Part shown: piece by piece, positions 49,455 through 58,381 of the stretch | Layout of the letters: each line of letters begins with the position of its first letter | Numbering within the stretch: position 1 is the first letter of the stretch | Assembly (NCBI GenBank): GCA_963717595.1 | Contig: CAVQWH010000001.1 | Coordinates: 496,001-560,000, forward strand | Direction: 5' to 3' | Source: CAVQWH01 sp963717595 | Lineage (GTDB): Bacteria; Patescibacteriota; Saccharimonadia; Saccharimonadales; Saccharimonadaceae | DNA: 64,000 nt | The notes under the pieces: model-generated | Databases searched by the model: none | Told to the model about the DNA's origin: nothing | What the model saw: only the letters and a program-made list of their open reading frames with translations | Program-made: the position numbers and the translations under genes

Positions 49455-49534
49455 GGTTATGCTTTTCAGTAAATAGTGTCGTAGGCGTAAGTTTACGGCT
49501 TGTTTTGTACGTTAAAAACACGATTGGAGAAATT

Positions 49535-50875
49535 GTGAAATCAGTAAAGGCGATGCTGGCAATAGCCTTTATGGCTATGCTAGTGCAGAGTCCAGCAGCA
49601 AATGCTGCCAGCCCGTATGATGAAGTTGTCAACACCATCGACATGCTTCGGATTAGTGACGGTAATGGCGGTTCGGCTGATATCTCTCGTAATTGGAGAT
49701 TATTGTTGGCTGAGTGTCAACCATCTGCTAGTGAATCGCTGGAGTCGGTAATTGAAAATGGCGGTTCTTGGCTCGTCATTCAAGAGGATGGCGACGAAGG
49801 AGACGCCTACATCCGCTGGACGTCGGAAGAATCTATTTACACCAGTTTCTTTATGAATAAATCTGAATATCCTTCCTGGGGAACTTCACCAGGAGTTTTC
49901 AGTGTTGCGCGGATAAATTGGTATAAGAGTGATGGCCGTATAAGCTGCGAATACTATCCTACAGTTGAAAACAGCAAAAATAACGCGCTTATTTCGTCGC
50001 CTTATTCTAGCCAGTTGGCCTTGTACTTCTCAAATTACTCAAACTCCTACCCAGAAGGATACGAAGGCATTACGATTCCAGGTCAGCCCCCAGCTGCAAA
50101 ATATGTTGCTATGGGTGATTCATACTCGAGTGGTCAAGGTAATCCGCCATTTGAAGTCGGAACTGATACCTCGGAAGGCTACGGAGAAAATAAGTGTCAC
50201 CGAAGCTTGGAAGCGTATCCACGACTTCTGGACGAAGACTCAGAACTAGAACTGGGGCTTATGTACTTTGTGGCCTGCGCGGGCGCCACTACCTCTAGCC
50301 TTAGTGTTGTGCTAGAAAATGAACCGTCTCAGATGAGTGCACTGTCTGGCGAAACTGAAGTTGTAACCCTAACCATTGGCGGAAACGATATTGGATTCGT
50401 ACCTTATGTAAAAAGTTGCGTTGGGGTGAATGTGTGCGGGTATGGAACTACTCCATACGAAACTATTATGGGCCACATTAGCGATCCAGAATTTGAAGAA
50501 AATCTCATCGCTACGTATAGTAAAATACTCGAAAAAGCACCTTCCGCCCAGTTGTACGTTGCAGACTACCCTTACTTGACTGCAGAAAATGCAGGCATGT
50601 GCGGGGTATTTGACTTTTCTGGCGGGAGAGACGTTCAGGTTGCACTCAACAACGTAATCGCAGAAGCGGTTGAAAGTGTATATCAGGAAAATGAAAGCAT
50701 CCATCTGGTAGACACTAATTATGAAGGCTCGCCATTTGAAGGAAAGTATTATTGCAATGGTGGTGAATCGGATTTTCACGGTTATGACATAGAACACCAA
50801 GAATATTCGTTTCATCCGAATGTTAGCGGTCACGAGGATTATGCAAGCGTAATTGCAGATTCCTTGAATCCATAA
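49535..50875 (+). CDS. Secreted SGNH/GDSL hydrolase
   Basis: Start GTG 49535 with a TTGGAGAAATT site gives a signal peptide (MKSVKAMLAIAFMAMLVQSP, cleavage near ANAAS). About 155 residues of unrecognised beta-rich domain precede an SGNH hydrolase: block I YVAMGDSYSSGQGN (nucleophile serine), block III LTIGGNDIGF (asparagine) and block V FHPNVSGHEDYA (histidine). Relatives are secreted lipases and esterases of actinobacteria. Total 446 residues, five or more cysteines. It is followed at once by a terminator, so it is monocistronic. It may act on host lipids, which is inference. Confidence 0.9.
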   Translation: MKSVKAMLAIAFMAMLVQSPAANAASPYDEVVNTIDMLRISDGNGGSADISRNWRLLLAECQPSASESLESVIENGGSWLVIQEDGDEGDAYIRWTSEESIYTSFFMNKSEYPSWGTSPGVFSVARINWYKSDGRISCEYYPTVENSKNNALISSPYSSQLALYFSNYSNSYPEGYEGITIPGQPPAAKYVAMGDSYSSGQGNPPFEVGTDTSEGYGENKCHRSLEAYPRLLDEDSELELGLMYFVACAGATTSSLSVVLENEPSQMSALSGETEVVTLTIGGNDIGFVPYVKSCVGVNVCGYGTTPYETIMGHISDPEFEENLIATYSKILEKAPSAQLYVADYPYLTAENAGMCGVFDFSGGRDVQVALNNVIAEAVESVYQENESIHLVDTNYEGSPFEGKYYCNGGESDFHGYDIEHQEYSFHPNVSGHEDYASVIADSLNP

Positions 50876-50894
50876 ACTGTACGCTGAAGAGTAT

Positions 50895-50925
50895 AGCCCC
50901 CGGGAGAAATCTCGGGGGCTTATAA
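50895..50925 (+). terminator. Rho-independent terminator
   Basis: AGCCCCCGGGA (50895-50905) pairs with TCTCGGGGGCT (50910-50920), followed by TATAAAAT. It may serve both converging genes. Confidence 0.75.
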
Positions 50926-50936
50926 AATATAATTGT

Positions 50937-51260
50937 CTAGTTAAATAAATTTTTAGTTCTATGGTACATGTTCATCGGTTTTATTTCTTGCTCTGTGCAA
51001 AAGTGGTAGCTATCGAATAAACTAATGCCATAACCCTTGTCACCTGGTAGCTTATACGTATACGATGACGCAAAGGTTGTTGACTGAACAGGCAATCTAC
51101 CACATCTAACTACATTATAAGCAAAGGGAATAACGTTAGATATAAACCCAACCACAATAATTACTATTACTCCCAAAACTAGCAGCACGTTTTTCGCAGT
51201 TACCGCGTTTCGTGGATTTTTATTTTTTATAGTTTTGCTTTTTTTAACCTTTTTCTTCAT
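50937..51260 (-). CDS. Small membrane-anchored protein, 107 aa
   Basis: A very basic N-terminus (MKKKVKKSKTIKNKNPR), one membrane helix (NVLLVLGVIVIIVVGFISNV) and a short extracytoplasmic region with two cysteines (VVRCGRLP and YHFCTEQE). The cysteines could be disulfide-bonded. No family is recognised. It is the last of four minus-strand small membrane-protein genes at 50.9-52.1 kb. Confidence 0.6.
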   Translation of the reverse strand: MKKKVKKSKTIKNKNPRNAVTAKNVLLVLGVIVIIVVGFISNVIPFAYNVVRCGRLPVQSTTFASSYTYKLPGDKGYGISLFDSYHFCTEQEIKPMNMYHRTKNLFN

Positions 51261-51397
51261 GTGCCCATTCTATCATTAGAATTAGCGTTTTACTAATTAA
51301 ATACCAGAAGAAAAGAATTATTCAACATATTGTCTTATTGATTTAGGGTAATAATATTTATCATCCTACCTTCATTATGAAATAACCCAAATTATAA

Positions 51398-51643
51398 CTA
51401 CAATGAAAAGTTAATCACTATGAATAAATACCGTGCTACAGCGAGTATTATGATGGTCGCTAATATACTAAAAAGAACACGGCTCCAACTTAAAGTTTTT
51501 AAGCTTTGCTTTTTTACCGCATAGCGGCTCGCGTCCATATTATATGTTAGTGGAAGAGAAAATAAGGCAATGGGAACTAGTAATATGAGATATATAACTT
51601 GATTGGCGCTTTCTACGCTTGATGACTCTATCATTCGAGACAT
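51398..51643 (-). CDS. Small membrane protein, 81 aa
   Basis: Two hydrophobic segments (IYLILLVPIALFSLPLTY and VLFSILATIIILAVARYLFIVI) separated by a basic loop with YAVKKQSLKTLSW. Unrecognised; composition is native. It begins 4 bases after the stop of the 36-residue gene upstream on the same strand. Confidence 0.55.
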   Translation of the reverse strand: MSRMIESSSVESANQVIYLILLVPIALFSLPLTYNMDASRYAVKKQSLKTLSWSRVLFSILATIIILAVARYLFIVINFSL

Positions 51644-51647
51644 TAAG

Positions 51648-51758
51648 CTACTGTGCTATTATAGTGACAAATATTATCCATAAGCCTATAAGTAGCCAAC
51701 CAATGGTTGAGGAGATTGTTTTTGATTTAGGGTATCTTGATTGTTTTCTGTTTTTCAT
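51648..51758 (-). CDS. Very small membrane protein, 36 aa
   Basis: ATG at 51758 gives a basic head (MKNRKQSRYPKSK) and a single hydrophobic helix (IGWLLIGLWIIFVTIIAQ), ending with TAG. Its position flush between two other small membrane-protein genes on the same strand, with gaps of 4 bases on each side, supports it. Function unknown. Confidence 0.5.
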   Translation of the reverse strand: MKNRKQSRYPKSKTISSTIGWLLIGLWIIFVTIIAQ

Positions 51759-51762
51759 GTCT

Positions 51763-52068
51763 TCATGACCCAATATGAAAAGTTGAAGCGTAAACTATGA
51801 AATATACTGCGAAATCAACAAAAATAACTGCAGCAATGGTATTAAAAATAAACGAATTACCTATGCTGTTAGGTTTCTCGTGCCTTAGTCTGTCCATGAA
51901 ATAAATAGTTATTAAAGATGGAACTGAAAACAGCAAAATATAAAAGGCTAAGGTAGATACTTCTCCTCCGGTCTTTATAAACATAATTGCCAGCGCTATC
52001 CAAACTAAAATTCCGCTGGCTGAGATTATTTTATATAGGCTACTGTTTTTTCTTTTGCTCTTTGCCAT
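51763..52068 (-). CDS. Small membrane protein, 101 aa
   Basis: Three hydrophobic segments (IISASGILVWIALAIMFI, LAFYILLFSVPSLITIYFM, FNTIAAVIFVDFAVYFIVYA) after a basic head. First gene of the four-gene minus-strand set; divergent from uvrA. No family recognised. Confidence 0.6.
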   Translation of the reverse strand: MAKSKRKNSSLYKIISASGILVWIALAIMFIKTGGEVSTLAFYILLFSVPSLITIYFMDRLRHEKPNSIGNSFIFNTIAAVIFVDFAVYFIVYASTFHIGS

Positions 52069-52112
52069 GATTTCACTTTATCATACACCACTGTTCATAA
52101 GCGTTTAAAAAG

Positions 52113-52121
52113 TGATATAAT
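52113..52121 (+). promoter_or_regulatory. Extended -10 TGaTATAAT for uvrA
   Basis: TATAAT at 52116-52121 with upstream TG; ATG 52131 is 9 bases further, so the leader is about two bases. No SOS-box (LexA) sequence is evident. Confidence 0.6.
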
Positions 52122-52130
52122 AGTTCGGTT

Positions 52131-54947
52131 ATGGCTGAGGTAATTAAGGTTCGCGGCGCACGCGAGCACAACTTAAAAGATGTTAATGTAGAAATTCCCC
52201 GCGACAAGTTGGTCGTGATTACAGGATTGAGCGGGTCGGGTAAATCGTCTTTGGCCTTTGATACTATTTATGCTGAAGGCCAGAGGCGGTATGTTGAAAG
52301 TCTGAGCTCATATGCCAGGCAGTTCTTGGGGCTTATGGAAAAGCCGGATGTCGACCAAATTGATGGCCTAAGCCCAGCGATTAGCATTGACCAAAAATCT
52401 GCCAGCCGAAACCCGCGCTCGACGGTTGCGACTGTGACTGAAATTTATGATTACCTACGTTTACTGTTTGCCCGCATTGGCGTGCCGCACTGCCCGGTTT
52501 GTGGCAAGCCGGTTTCACGCCGCACGCCGCAGGCGATTGTAGATGAGGTACAGAAAGTCTTGAAAGGCAAAAGGGTGGTTGTCTTAGCGCCGATTGCTAA
52601 AGATAAAAAGGGCGAATTTGCCCACGTGCCTGAACAATACTCTCGCTCTGGCTTTGCCAGGGCTCGGGTCGATGGCGTGATTTATGCCTTGGATGAATGG
52701 CCGGAGCTAGATAGAAATTATAAACACAGCATTGAGCTGGTAGTGGATAGGTTAGTGGTAAACGACGAAGCCACTGCAAGGATTACCCAATCTATTGAGC
52801 AAGCTCTAGAAATTGCCGAAGGTACGGTTCAGGTTTTGGATGCAGACAGTAATGACTTGCACGTATATAGCCAGCGCTTTGCTTGCGTGGATCATCCGGA
52901 AGAGATTATTCCCGAGCTAGAGCCAAGGCTCTTTAGCTTTAATTCACCGCACGGCGCTTGCCCGGTTTGTACCGGCTTAGGTTCGCGCCTGGAAGTGGAT
53001 CCGGATTTAGTTTTTAATCCTAACTTAACAATTGGAGAAGGCGCAATCCGCCCTTACAATCGGGTAACTAGCGATGCTTGGTATATGAAAAAACTGGCAG
53101 CAGTTGGCGAGGCGCATGGGTTCAGCACCAAAGTGCCGGTGCGTGATTTGCCTAAAGAGGCAATAGACAAGATTCTTTATGGAACGGGAGACCAAAAATA
53201 CAGAGTAGAGGTTGGTGGCGGGCGTCATTTTGATACTACTTACGAAGGAGTTGTGCCGAATCTAGAGCGACGCCATAAAGAGACTGAAAGTGAATTTATG
53301 CGGCGTGACATTGAGCGTTTTATGCGCGAATGTGAATGCCGGGCATGCCATGGTGCCAGACTGAAACCGGTGGTTTTGGCAGTTACGGTTCATGAACTTA
53401 ACATCGTAGAAATTTGCAACTTAAGCATTGAGGATGCTCTTGAGCTGTTTCAAAAAAAGCTGAAACTTACCGAGCAGGAGCAGCTAATCGCCCGCCAAAT
53501 TTTCCGTGAGATTGAAGCCCGACTAGGCTTTATGCATAACGTGGGGCTGAATTATTTAGAGCTTGGCCGGGCTGCTAACACGCTCTCTGGCGGTGAAGCA
53601 CAAAGGATTCGGTTAGCCACACAAATCGGCTCAGGCTTGCAGGGAGTTTTATATGTTCTTGATGAACCGTCGATTGGTTTACACCAGCGGGATAACGATC
53701 GTTTGATTTCTACCCTCAAGCATCTACGTGATCTTGGTAATACGGTAATTGTGGTGGAGCATGATGAAGATACTATCCGCAACGCTGACTACTTGTTAGA
53801 CATTGGCCCGGGCGCTGGCGTGAAGGGCGGCAAAGTGGTAGCAGCCGGTTCACCTAGTGAAGTTGCTAAAAATCAGAATAGCATTACCGGCAGATATTTA
53901 AGCGGCAAAGAAAAAATTAGCACGCCCAAAAAAAGACGCCAGCCAAGCGATCGTAGGCTTGTAATTAATGGAGCGCGTGAGCATAACCTGAAAAACCTTA
54001 AAGTCAACTTTCCACTTGGTCTGCTAACTGTGGTTAGCGGAGTTAGTGGATCTGGTAAATCTACTTTAGTAAACGATATATTAGCCAAAGAGCTAGCTGC
54101 ACGCCTGCATCGTTCACATGACGTACCAGGCCGCCATGATTCTGTAGAAGGAATTGAGCAATTAGACAAGACTATCGTTATTGACCAGGCGCCGATTGGC
54201 CGTACGCCACGCTCTAACCCAGCCACCTATACGGGAGTATTCACGCCGATTCGCGAACTTTTCGCTAGTACTCCAGAAGCTAACGTTCGAGGCTACAAGG
54301 CCGGGCGATTTAGCTTTAATGTTAAAGGCGGCCGCTGCGAAAATTGCCAAGGCGATGGTGTCATAAAAATTGAAATGCACTTTTTGCCCGATGTTTATGT
54401 AACTTGCGATGAATGTAAAGGCAAGCGCTATAACCGCGAAGCTTTGGAAATAAAATATAAAGACAAAACTATCGCGGATGTGCTAGATATGACAGTAGAA
54501 CAAGCTGCTGGTTTTTTCAAAAATATACCCGGCATTGCCCGCAAGCTCGATACTTTGGTTGAGGTTGGCTTAGGTTACATTAAGTTAGGACAGCCGGCAA
54601 CTACTTTTAGTGGTGGTGAAGCTCAGCGCATTAAACTTGCTACTGAGCTTAGTCGCCGTGCGACTGGCAAGACTCTCTATATTTTGGACGAGCCCACTAC
54701 AGGCCTGCATGCCGATGACGTAAAAAGATTGCTGGCAGTTTTGCAGGCTTTGGTAGCTACTGGCAACAGCATGATTGTGATTGAGCATAATTTAGATGTT
54801 ATCAAAAGCGCCGATCATATTATAGACATGGGTCCCGAAGGCGGTGATGCTGGCGGCCAGATTGTAGCCGAAGGATCACCGGATGAAGTAGCTAAAAATT
54901 CTAAATCTTACACGGGCCAATACTTAAAAGACGTTTTACGAAACTAA
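52131..54947 (+). CDS. uvrA: UvrA, excinuclease ABC subunit A
   Basis: Damage-recognition ATPase of nucleotide excision repair. Two ABC ATPase units: Walker A GLSGSGKSSLAF near residue 35 and GVSGSGKSTLVND near 640; signatures NTLSGGEAQRI and TTFSGGEAQRI; Walker B YVLDEPSIGLHQ and YILDEPTTGLHADD. Zinc modules CPVCGKPV, ECECRACHG and RCENCQGDGVI/CDECKGKRY are intact. The 938-residue length is normal. uvrC is 5.5 kb downstream and uvrD at 18.7 kb; uvrB is not in the window. Confidence 0.97.
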   Translation: MAEVIKVRGAREHNLKDVNVEIPRDKLVVITGLSGSGKSSLAFDTIYAEGQRRYVESLSSYARQFLGLMEKPDVDQIDGLSPAISIDQKSASRNPRSTVATVTEIYDYLRLLFARIGVPHCPVCGKPVSRRTPQAIVDEVQKVLKGKRVVVLAPIAKDKKGEFAHVPEQYSRSGFARARVDGVIYALDEWPELDRNYKHSIELVVDRLVVNDEATARITQSIEQALEIAEGTVQVLDADSNDLHVYSQRFACVDHPEEIIPELEPRLFSFNSPHGACPVCTGLGSRLEVDPDLVFNPNLTIGEGAIRPYNRVTSDAWYMKKLAAVGEAHGFSTKVPVRDLPKEAIDKILYGTGDQKYRVEVGGGRHFDTTYEGVVPNLERRHKETESEFMRRDIERFMRECECRACHGARLKPVVLAVTVHELNIVEICNLSIEDALELFQKKLKLTEQEQLIARQIFREIEARLGFMHNVGLNYLELGRAANTLSGGEAQRIRLATQIGSGLQGVLYVLDEPSIGLHQRDNDRLISTLKHLRDLGNTVIVVEHDEDTIRNADYLLDIGPGAGVKGGKVVAAGSPSEVAKNQNSITGRYLSGKEKISTPKKRRQPSDRRLVINGAREHNLKNLKVNFPLGLLTVVSGVSGSGKSTLVNDILAKELAARLHRSHDVPGRHDSVEGIEQLDKTIVIDQAPIGRTPRSNPATYTGVFTPIRELFASTPEANVRGYKAGRFSFNVKGGRCENCQGDGVIKIEMHFLPDVYVTCDECKGKRYNREALEIKYKDKTIADVLDMTVEQAAGFFKNIPGIARKLDTLVEVGLGYIKLGQPATTFSGGEAQRIKLATELSRRATGKTLYILDEPTTGLHADDVKRLLAVLQALVATGNSMIVIEHNLDVIKSADHIIDMGPEGGDAGGQIVAEGSPDEVAKNSKSYTGQYLKDVLRN

Positions 54948-55624
54948 GATTTTTTGCCTAGGGCTTTACGCAGGGATTTAATAATCAGTTTTCGTTGCTT
55001 TTCGTCTTTTAAAATGTGAACTATTGGCGGTAAAATTGATAGTAGAATGATTACTAAAACTATCGGTAGTAAGTAATGGTCAATACTAATACCGCGAGCA
55101 TTGAACCATTCACCAGCATAATATCCTATGTAAGTAACGCCTCCGGTCCACAAGAGAGCACCTATTAAGTTAAAAGCCAAGAACGTAGAGTAGCGCATTT
55201 TACCAACTCCAGCTATGATTGGCACAAAAGTTCGTACTATTGGTATGAAGCGTGCCAAAACAATGGTTTTGCTGCCATATTTTTCATAAAATTCTTCCGC
55301 GCGCTGGACATTTTCTTGTCTGAATAAAAGCGAGTCTTTTTTTCTAAATAAACGGGGGCCGATGCGATTTCCAAATGTATAACCAACACTGTCTCCTAAA
55401 GCTGCCGCTATAAAAAGTATGAATATGAAGACAAATATATTTATATTAATAATGCCTTGGTGGACTAAAAAGCCGGAAGTAAAGAGCAGGCTGTCGCCAG
55501 GCAGGAAAAAGCCCACCAGCAAGCCGGATTCAGCAAATATAACTGCCGCAATTGCTAAAACACCTAGGCCGGTAATAATATGCACTAAGTTAGTGAACCA
55601 ATTTAATATTTCCACGCTCTTCAT
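54944..55624 (-). CDS. DedA-family membrane protein
   Basis: A 226-residue polytopic protein with the SNARE-associated/DedA signatures: GLLVGFFLPGDSLLFTSGFL in the re-entrant region, RRFIPIVRTFVPIIAGVGKM-type motif (ARFIPIVRTFVPIIAG), and GALLWTGGVTYIGYYAGEWF. DedA proteins are linked to lipid-carrier (undecaprenyl phosphate) recycling and membrane proton balance, which fits the murJ and mltG wall genes here. It converges on uvrA with a four-base overlap. Confidence 0.92.
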   Translation of the reverse strand: MKSVEILNWFTNLVHIITGLGVLAIAAVIFAESGLLVGFFLPGDSLLFTSGFLVHQGIININIFVFIFILFIAAALGDSVGYTFGNRIGPRLFRKKDSLLFRQENVQRAEEFYEKYGSKTIVLARFIPIVRTFVPIIAGVGKMRYSTFLAFNLIGALLWTGGVTYIGYYAGEWFNARGISIDHYLLPIVLVIILLSILPPIVHILKDEKQRKLIIKSLRKALGKKS

Positions 55625-55633
55625 ATTAGCATC

Positions 55634-55642
55634 TGGTATAAT
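55634..55642 (+). promoter_or_regulatory. Extended -10 TGgTATAAT for rplY
   Basis: TATAAT at 55637-55642 with TG upstream; leader of about 50 bases, with AAGGAGTA before ATG 55699. Confidence 0.6.
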
Positions 55643-55698
55643 AAAGTAACAGTAATAATATCTGACAAGGCAGTTACGGCGATAAGGAGTAAGTATTA

Positions 55699-56460
55699 AT
55701 GAGTAATGATAAAGTTTCTTTAAAACTCGACCCTCGCGAAATTAAGGGTAAAAAAGTGGCTAAACTACGAAAAGAAGGGCAGATTCCCGGAGTAGTTTAT
55801 GGCCATGGTTTTGAATCTATTTCTGTTCAAGCGCCTCGCATAGAGTTAGAAAAAGTAGTTCGACAAGCCGGTAGCCACCATCCAGTTCATTTAAACATTG
55901 ATGGCAAAAGGAAAATTGCCATGATTAAGAATATTGAAATTAATCCAGCTAAAAATAGCTTGTCTCACGTGTCTTTCCATGCTGTTAAGCAAAACGAAAA
56001 AGTGGATGCTGAAATTCCTATTAAGCTAACTGGAGAAGGTGAAAGTGCGGCTGAAAAGTCAGGCTTGATAGTTTTGCAGACTTTAGAAAACCTAAAAGTC
56101 AAAGCTTTGCCTATGGATCTGCCAGATAGCCTAGAAGTTGACATCAGCGGCTTGGCTGAACCTAACGAGCACGTTAGCGTGAGTGATATTAAAATTCCTG
56201 AAGGCGTAGAAATTGACGATGAGTCTAAGGAAGTAGTTGTGGCTAGTGTTTGGGAACCAAGTGCTTTGCAGGCTGCCAATGAAGCTGCGGGTGGCGATGC
56301 TGAGCCGGGTGACGAATCTGAAGTTGAGTCTGAGGAAGGTGAAGCAGAGGGTGAAAGCGACTCACAAGAAGCGCAGGATAAAGAGGGTTCTCAATCTAGC
56401 GACGGTGAAAAGAAGGATGGCGAAGGCAAAAGCCAGGACCAGAATTCTGATAAGAAATAA
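55699..56460 (+). CDS. rplY: Ribosomal protein bL25 (CTC form)
   Basis: Binds 5S rRNA in the large subunit. The N-terminal L25 domain (LDPREIKGKKVAKLRKEGQIPGVVYGHGF) and the C-terminal TL5/CTC beta domain (VDAEIPIKLTGEGESAAEKSG, DLPDSLEVDISGL, DIKIPEGVEI) are complete, then an unusual acidic tail of about 60 residues (Glu/Asp/Ser/Gly/Gln). Total 253 residues. The ribosome site AAGGAGTA is good. The long acidic tail is common in CTC-type proteins but is longer than average here. Confidence 0.93.
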   Translation: MSNDKVSLKLDPREIKGKKVAKLRKEGQIPGVVYGHGFESISVQAPRIELEKVVRQAGSHHPVHLNIDGKRKIAMIKNIEINPAKNSLSHVSFHAVKQNEKVDAEIPIKLTGEGESAAEKSGLIVLQTLENLKVKALPMDLPDSLEVDISGLAEPNEHVSVSDIKIPEGVEIDDESKEVVVASVWEPSALQAANEAAGGDAEPGDESEVESEEGEAEGESDSQEAQDKEGSQSSDGEKKDGEGKSQDQNSDKK

Positions 56461-56474
56461 CTTGGTATAAGTAG

Positions 56475-58250
56475 CTAATCTTCAATAAATCCACCAGATT
56501 GGTGAGCCCAAAGCTTGGCGTAAGTTCCGTCTTTTTGTAGTAATTCACTGTGGTTTCCTTGTTCAATTATTTTGCCGTTATCTAGCACCACGATTCGATC
56601 CATCTTTTGTATGGTGCTTAGCCTGTGGGCTATGACGATTGAAGTGCGACCTTTCATTAGCTCGCGCAAAGCCAGCTGGATGTATTTTTCACTTTCGCTA
56701 TCAAGAGCACTGGTGGCTTCGTCTAGCACTAAAATCGGTGCGTTTTTAAGTATTGCCCTAGCAATCGCTACTCTTTGTCGTTGGCCTCCGCTGAGTTTTA
56801 TGCCTCGCTCTCCTACCAAAGTTTCATATTTTTTTGGCAATGTTTCAATAAACTCTGCTGCGTGGGCAAGTTTAGCAGCTTTTCTTACTTGTTCATCACT
56901 GGCTTCTGAATTGCCGTAGGCAATATTTTCTTTGAGCGAACGATGGAACAATGCTGGTTCTTGCGGAACATAAGCTATATTTTTGCGCAAACTTTCTTGG
57001 GTTACTTTTGAGATATCTTGCCCGTCTATCGTAATGGCACCACCATCGATATTCATAAAGCGCAGAAGCAAATTTGTAACAGTACTTTTACCAGCGCCAG
57101 AATGGCCGACTAATCCAATATGTTCTCCGGGTTTGATGTTTAGGCTGAAATCATGGAAAAGAGCCCCGTCATTATCTACGTGGGTAAAAGATACATTTTT
57201 AAAATCAATACAACCATCTTTAACTGCTAGCTTCTTTGCGTCTTTAGTGTCTTTAACTTCAGGATTCTCTAGTAAGAGCTCGGTGAACTGGGCAGCTTCA
57301 GAAATGGCGGTTTCTATACCGCGGAAAACTTGGTTGAATTCAAAGAATATTCGGGTTGATTGGGCGAAGTAAGTGAATGTTAGAAATACAGCTGCCATAG
57401 CGTTAGCGTCTTTGGTCGTAAGTATTGCCACTATTAAGCCTATTGCGCTAGTTAGAACGTAAAAAGGAGCGATAGTCGTATCAACTCGCAACACATGGTA
57501 ATCCCAAGACTTAAGAGCTGCTTTTGCGTAAACGTTAATTAAATCACTATGCTTACTCATCTCATAATCTTCGTGGGCGAAAGATTTGACTGTGTTCATG
57601 TTGCCAACCACGTCAGCGATGTGACCAGATACTTTCGTTGCAGCTGTTTCTCTGTCGTATACCATAGATTGCCGTCTTTTAATAAGTGGATACACGGCTA
57701 CACCGGCCAACGTAAGCATTCCTAGTAATACCAATACTAAAATTGGCGATATAGTAAAGAGAATTGTTACGGAAAATAGAAGTGGTAGTAAATTTCCTAA
57801 AACTCTAAATGAGAATATATCAAAGAAAGTCTCAAAGTACTTTCCAAACGCCACAGCTCTTTTAGTGAGGGCGCCAGCAAAATTGTCAGCAAAGAACCCC
57901 AAATCTTTTTTTAATAGCTCATCAAGTGCTATGTGATATAGATTACGAAAACCAGATTCAGCCGTACGGTTGATAGCCAAAAAAGCTATTCTCCAAATCA
58001 CTTCCCCTAAACTCCAAATGGCGATAAACCAAAGGATAAAGGGAATTGTTTCACTCCAGTTAGACGGAATATTACCATTAAAATGACGGATCATTGCAGC
58101 AATCACCAAGGGCGGTGCATAGCTTACAAGTATGGTGCTAATTCCAGGCAATAATAAAGCTGGGATAGACCACTTTTTATTTCGCTTTAATTGGTCAATA
58201 TAATATTTAACCACTAAGCGATTGGCTGTCGACTTAGTACTTTTGGGCAT
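56475..58250 (-). CDS. ABC exporter, fused permease-ATPase
   Basis: A half-transporter of 591 residues: six membrane helices (about residues 30-320, type 1 exporter domain), then an ATPase with Walker A GHSGAGKSTVTN, Q-loop YVPQEPALFHRS, signature LSGGQRQRVAIARA, Walker B ILVLDEATSALDS and H-loop VIAHRLST. It would work as a homodimer or with a partner not seen here. Members export lipids, peptides or drugs; MsbA-like lipid export is one option. It converges on rplY with a 14-base gap. Confidence 0.93.
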   Translation of the reverse strand: MPKSTKSTANRLVVKYYIDQLKRNKKWSIPALLLPGISTILVSYAPPLVIAAMIRHFNGNIPSNWSETIPFILWFIAIWSLGEVIWRIAFLAINRTAESGFRNLYHIALDELLKKDLGFFADNFAGALTKRAVAFGKYFETFFDIFSFRVLGNLLPLLFSVTILFTISPILVLVLLGMLTLAGVAVYPLIKRRQSMVYDRETAATKVSGHIADVVGNMNTVKSFAHEDYEMSKHSDLINVYAKAALKSWDYHVLRVDTTIAPFYVLTSAIGLIVAILTTKDANAMAAVFLTFTYFAQSTRIFFEFNQVFRGIETAISEAAQFTELLLENPEVKDTKDAKKLAVKDGCIDFKNVSFTHVDNDGALFHDFSLNIKPGEHIGLVGHSGAGKSTVTNLLLRFMNIDGGAITIDGQDISKVTQESLRKNIAYVPQEPALFHRSLKENIAYGNSEASDEQVRKAAKLAHAAEFIETLPKKYETLVGERGIKLSGGQRQRVAIARAILKNAPILVLDEATSALDSESEKYIQLALRELMKGRTSIVIAHRLSTIQKMDRIVVLDNGKIIEQGNHSELLQKDGTYAKLWAHQSGGFIED

Positions 58251-58381
58251 AGAGCTCCTTAGGACTTAATATATTGAAGATTTTATGTTTTTGCCAGCGG
58301 ATCGGCTCGTCCGATCGTATCGCAAGTAGAGGATTCGTTACTTAAGAATCATAGTAGAGTTATTATAAGTTATAATGGCAA

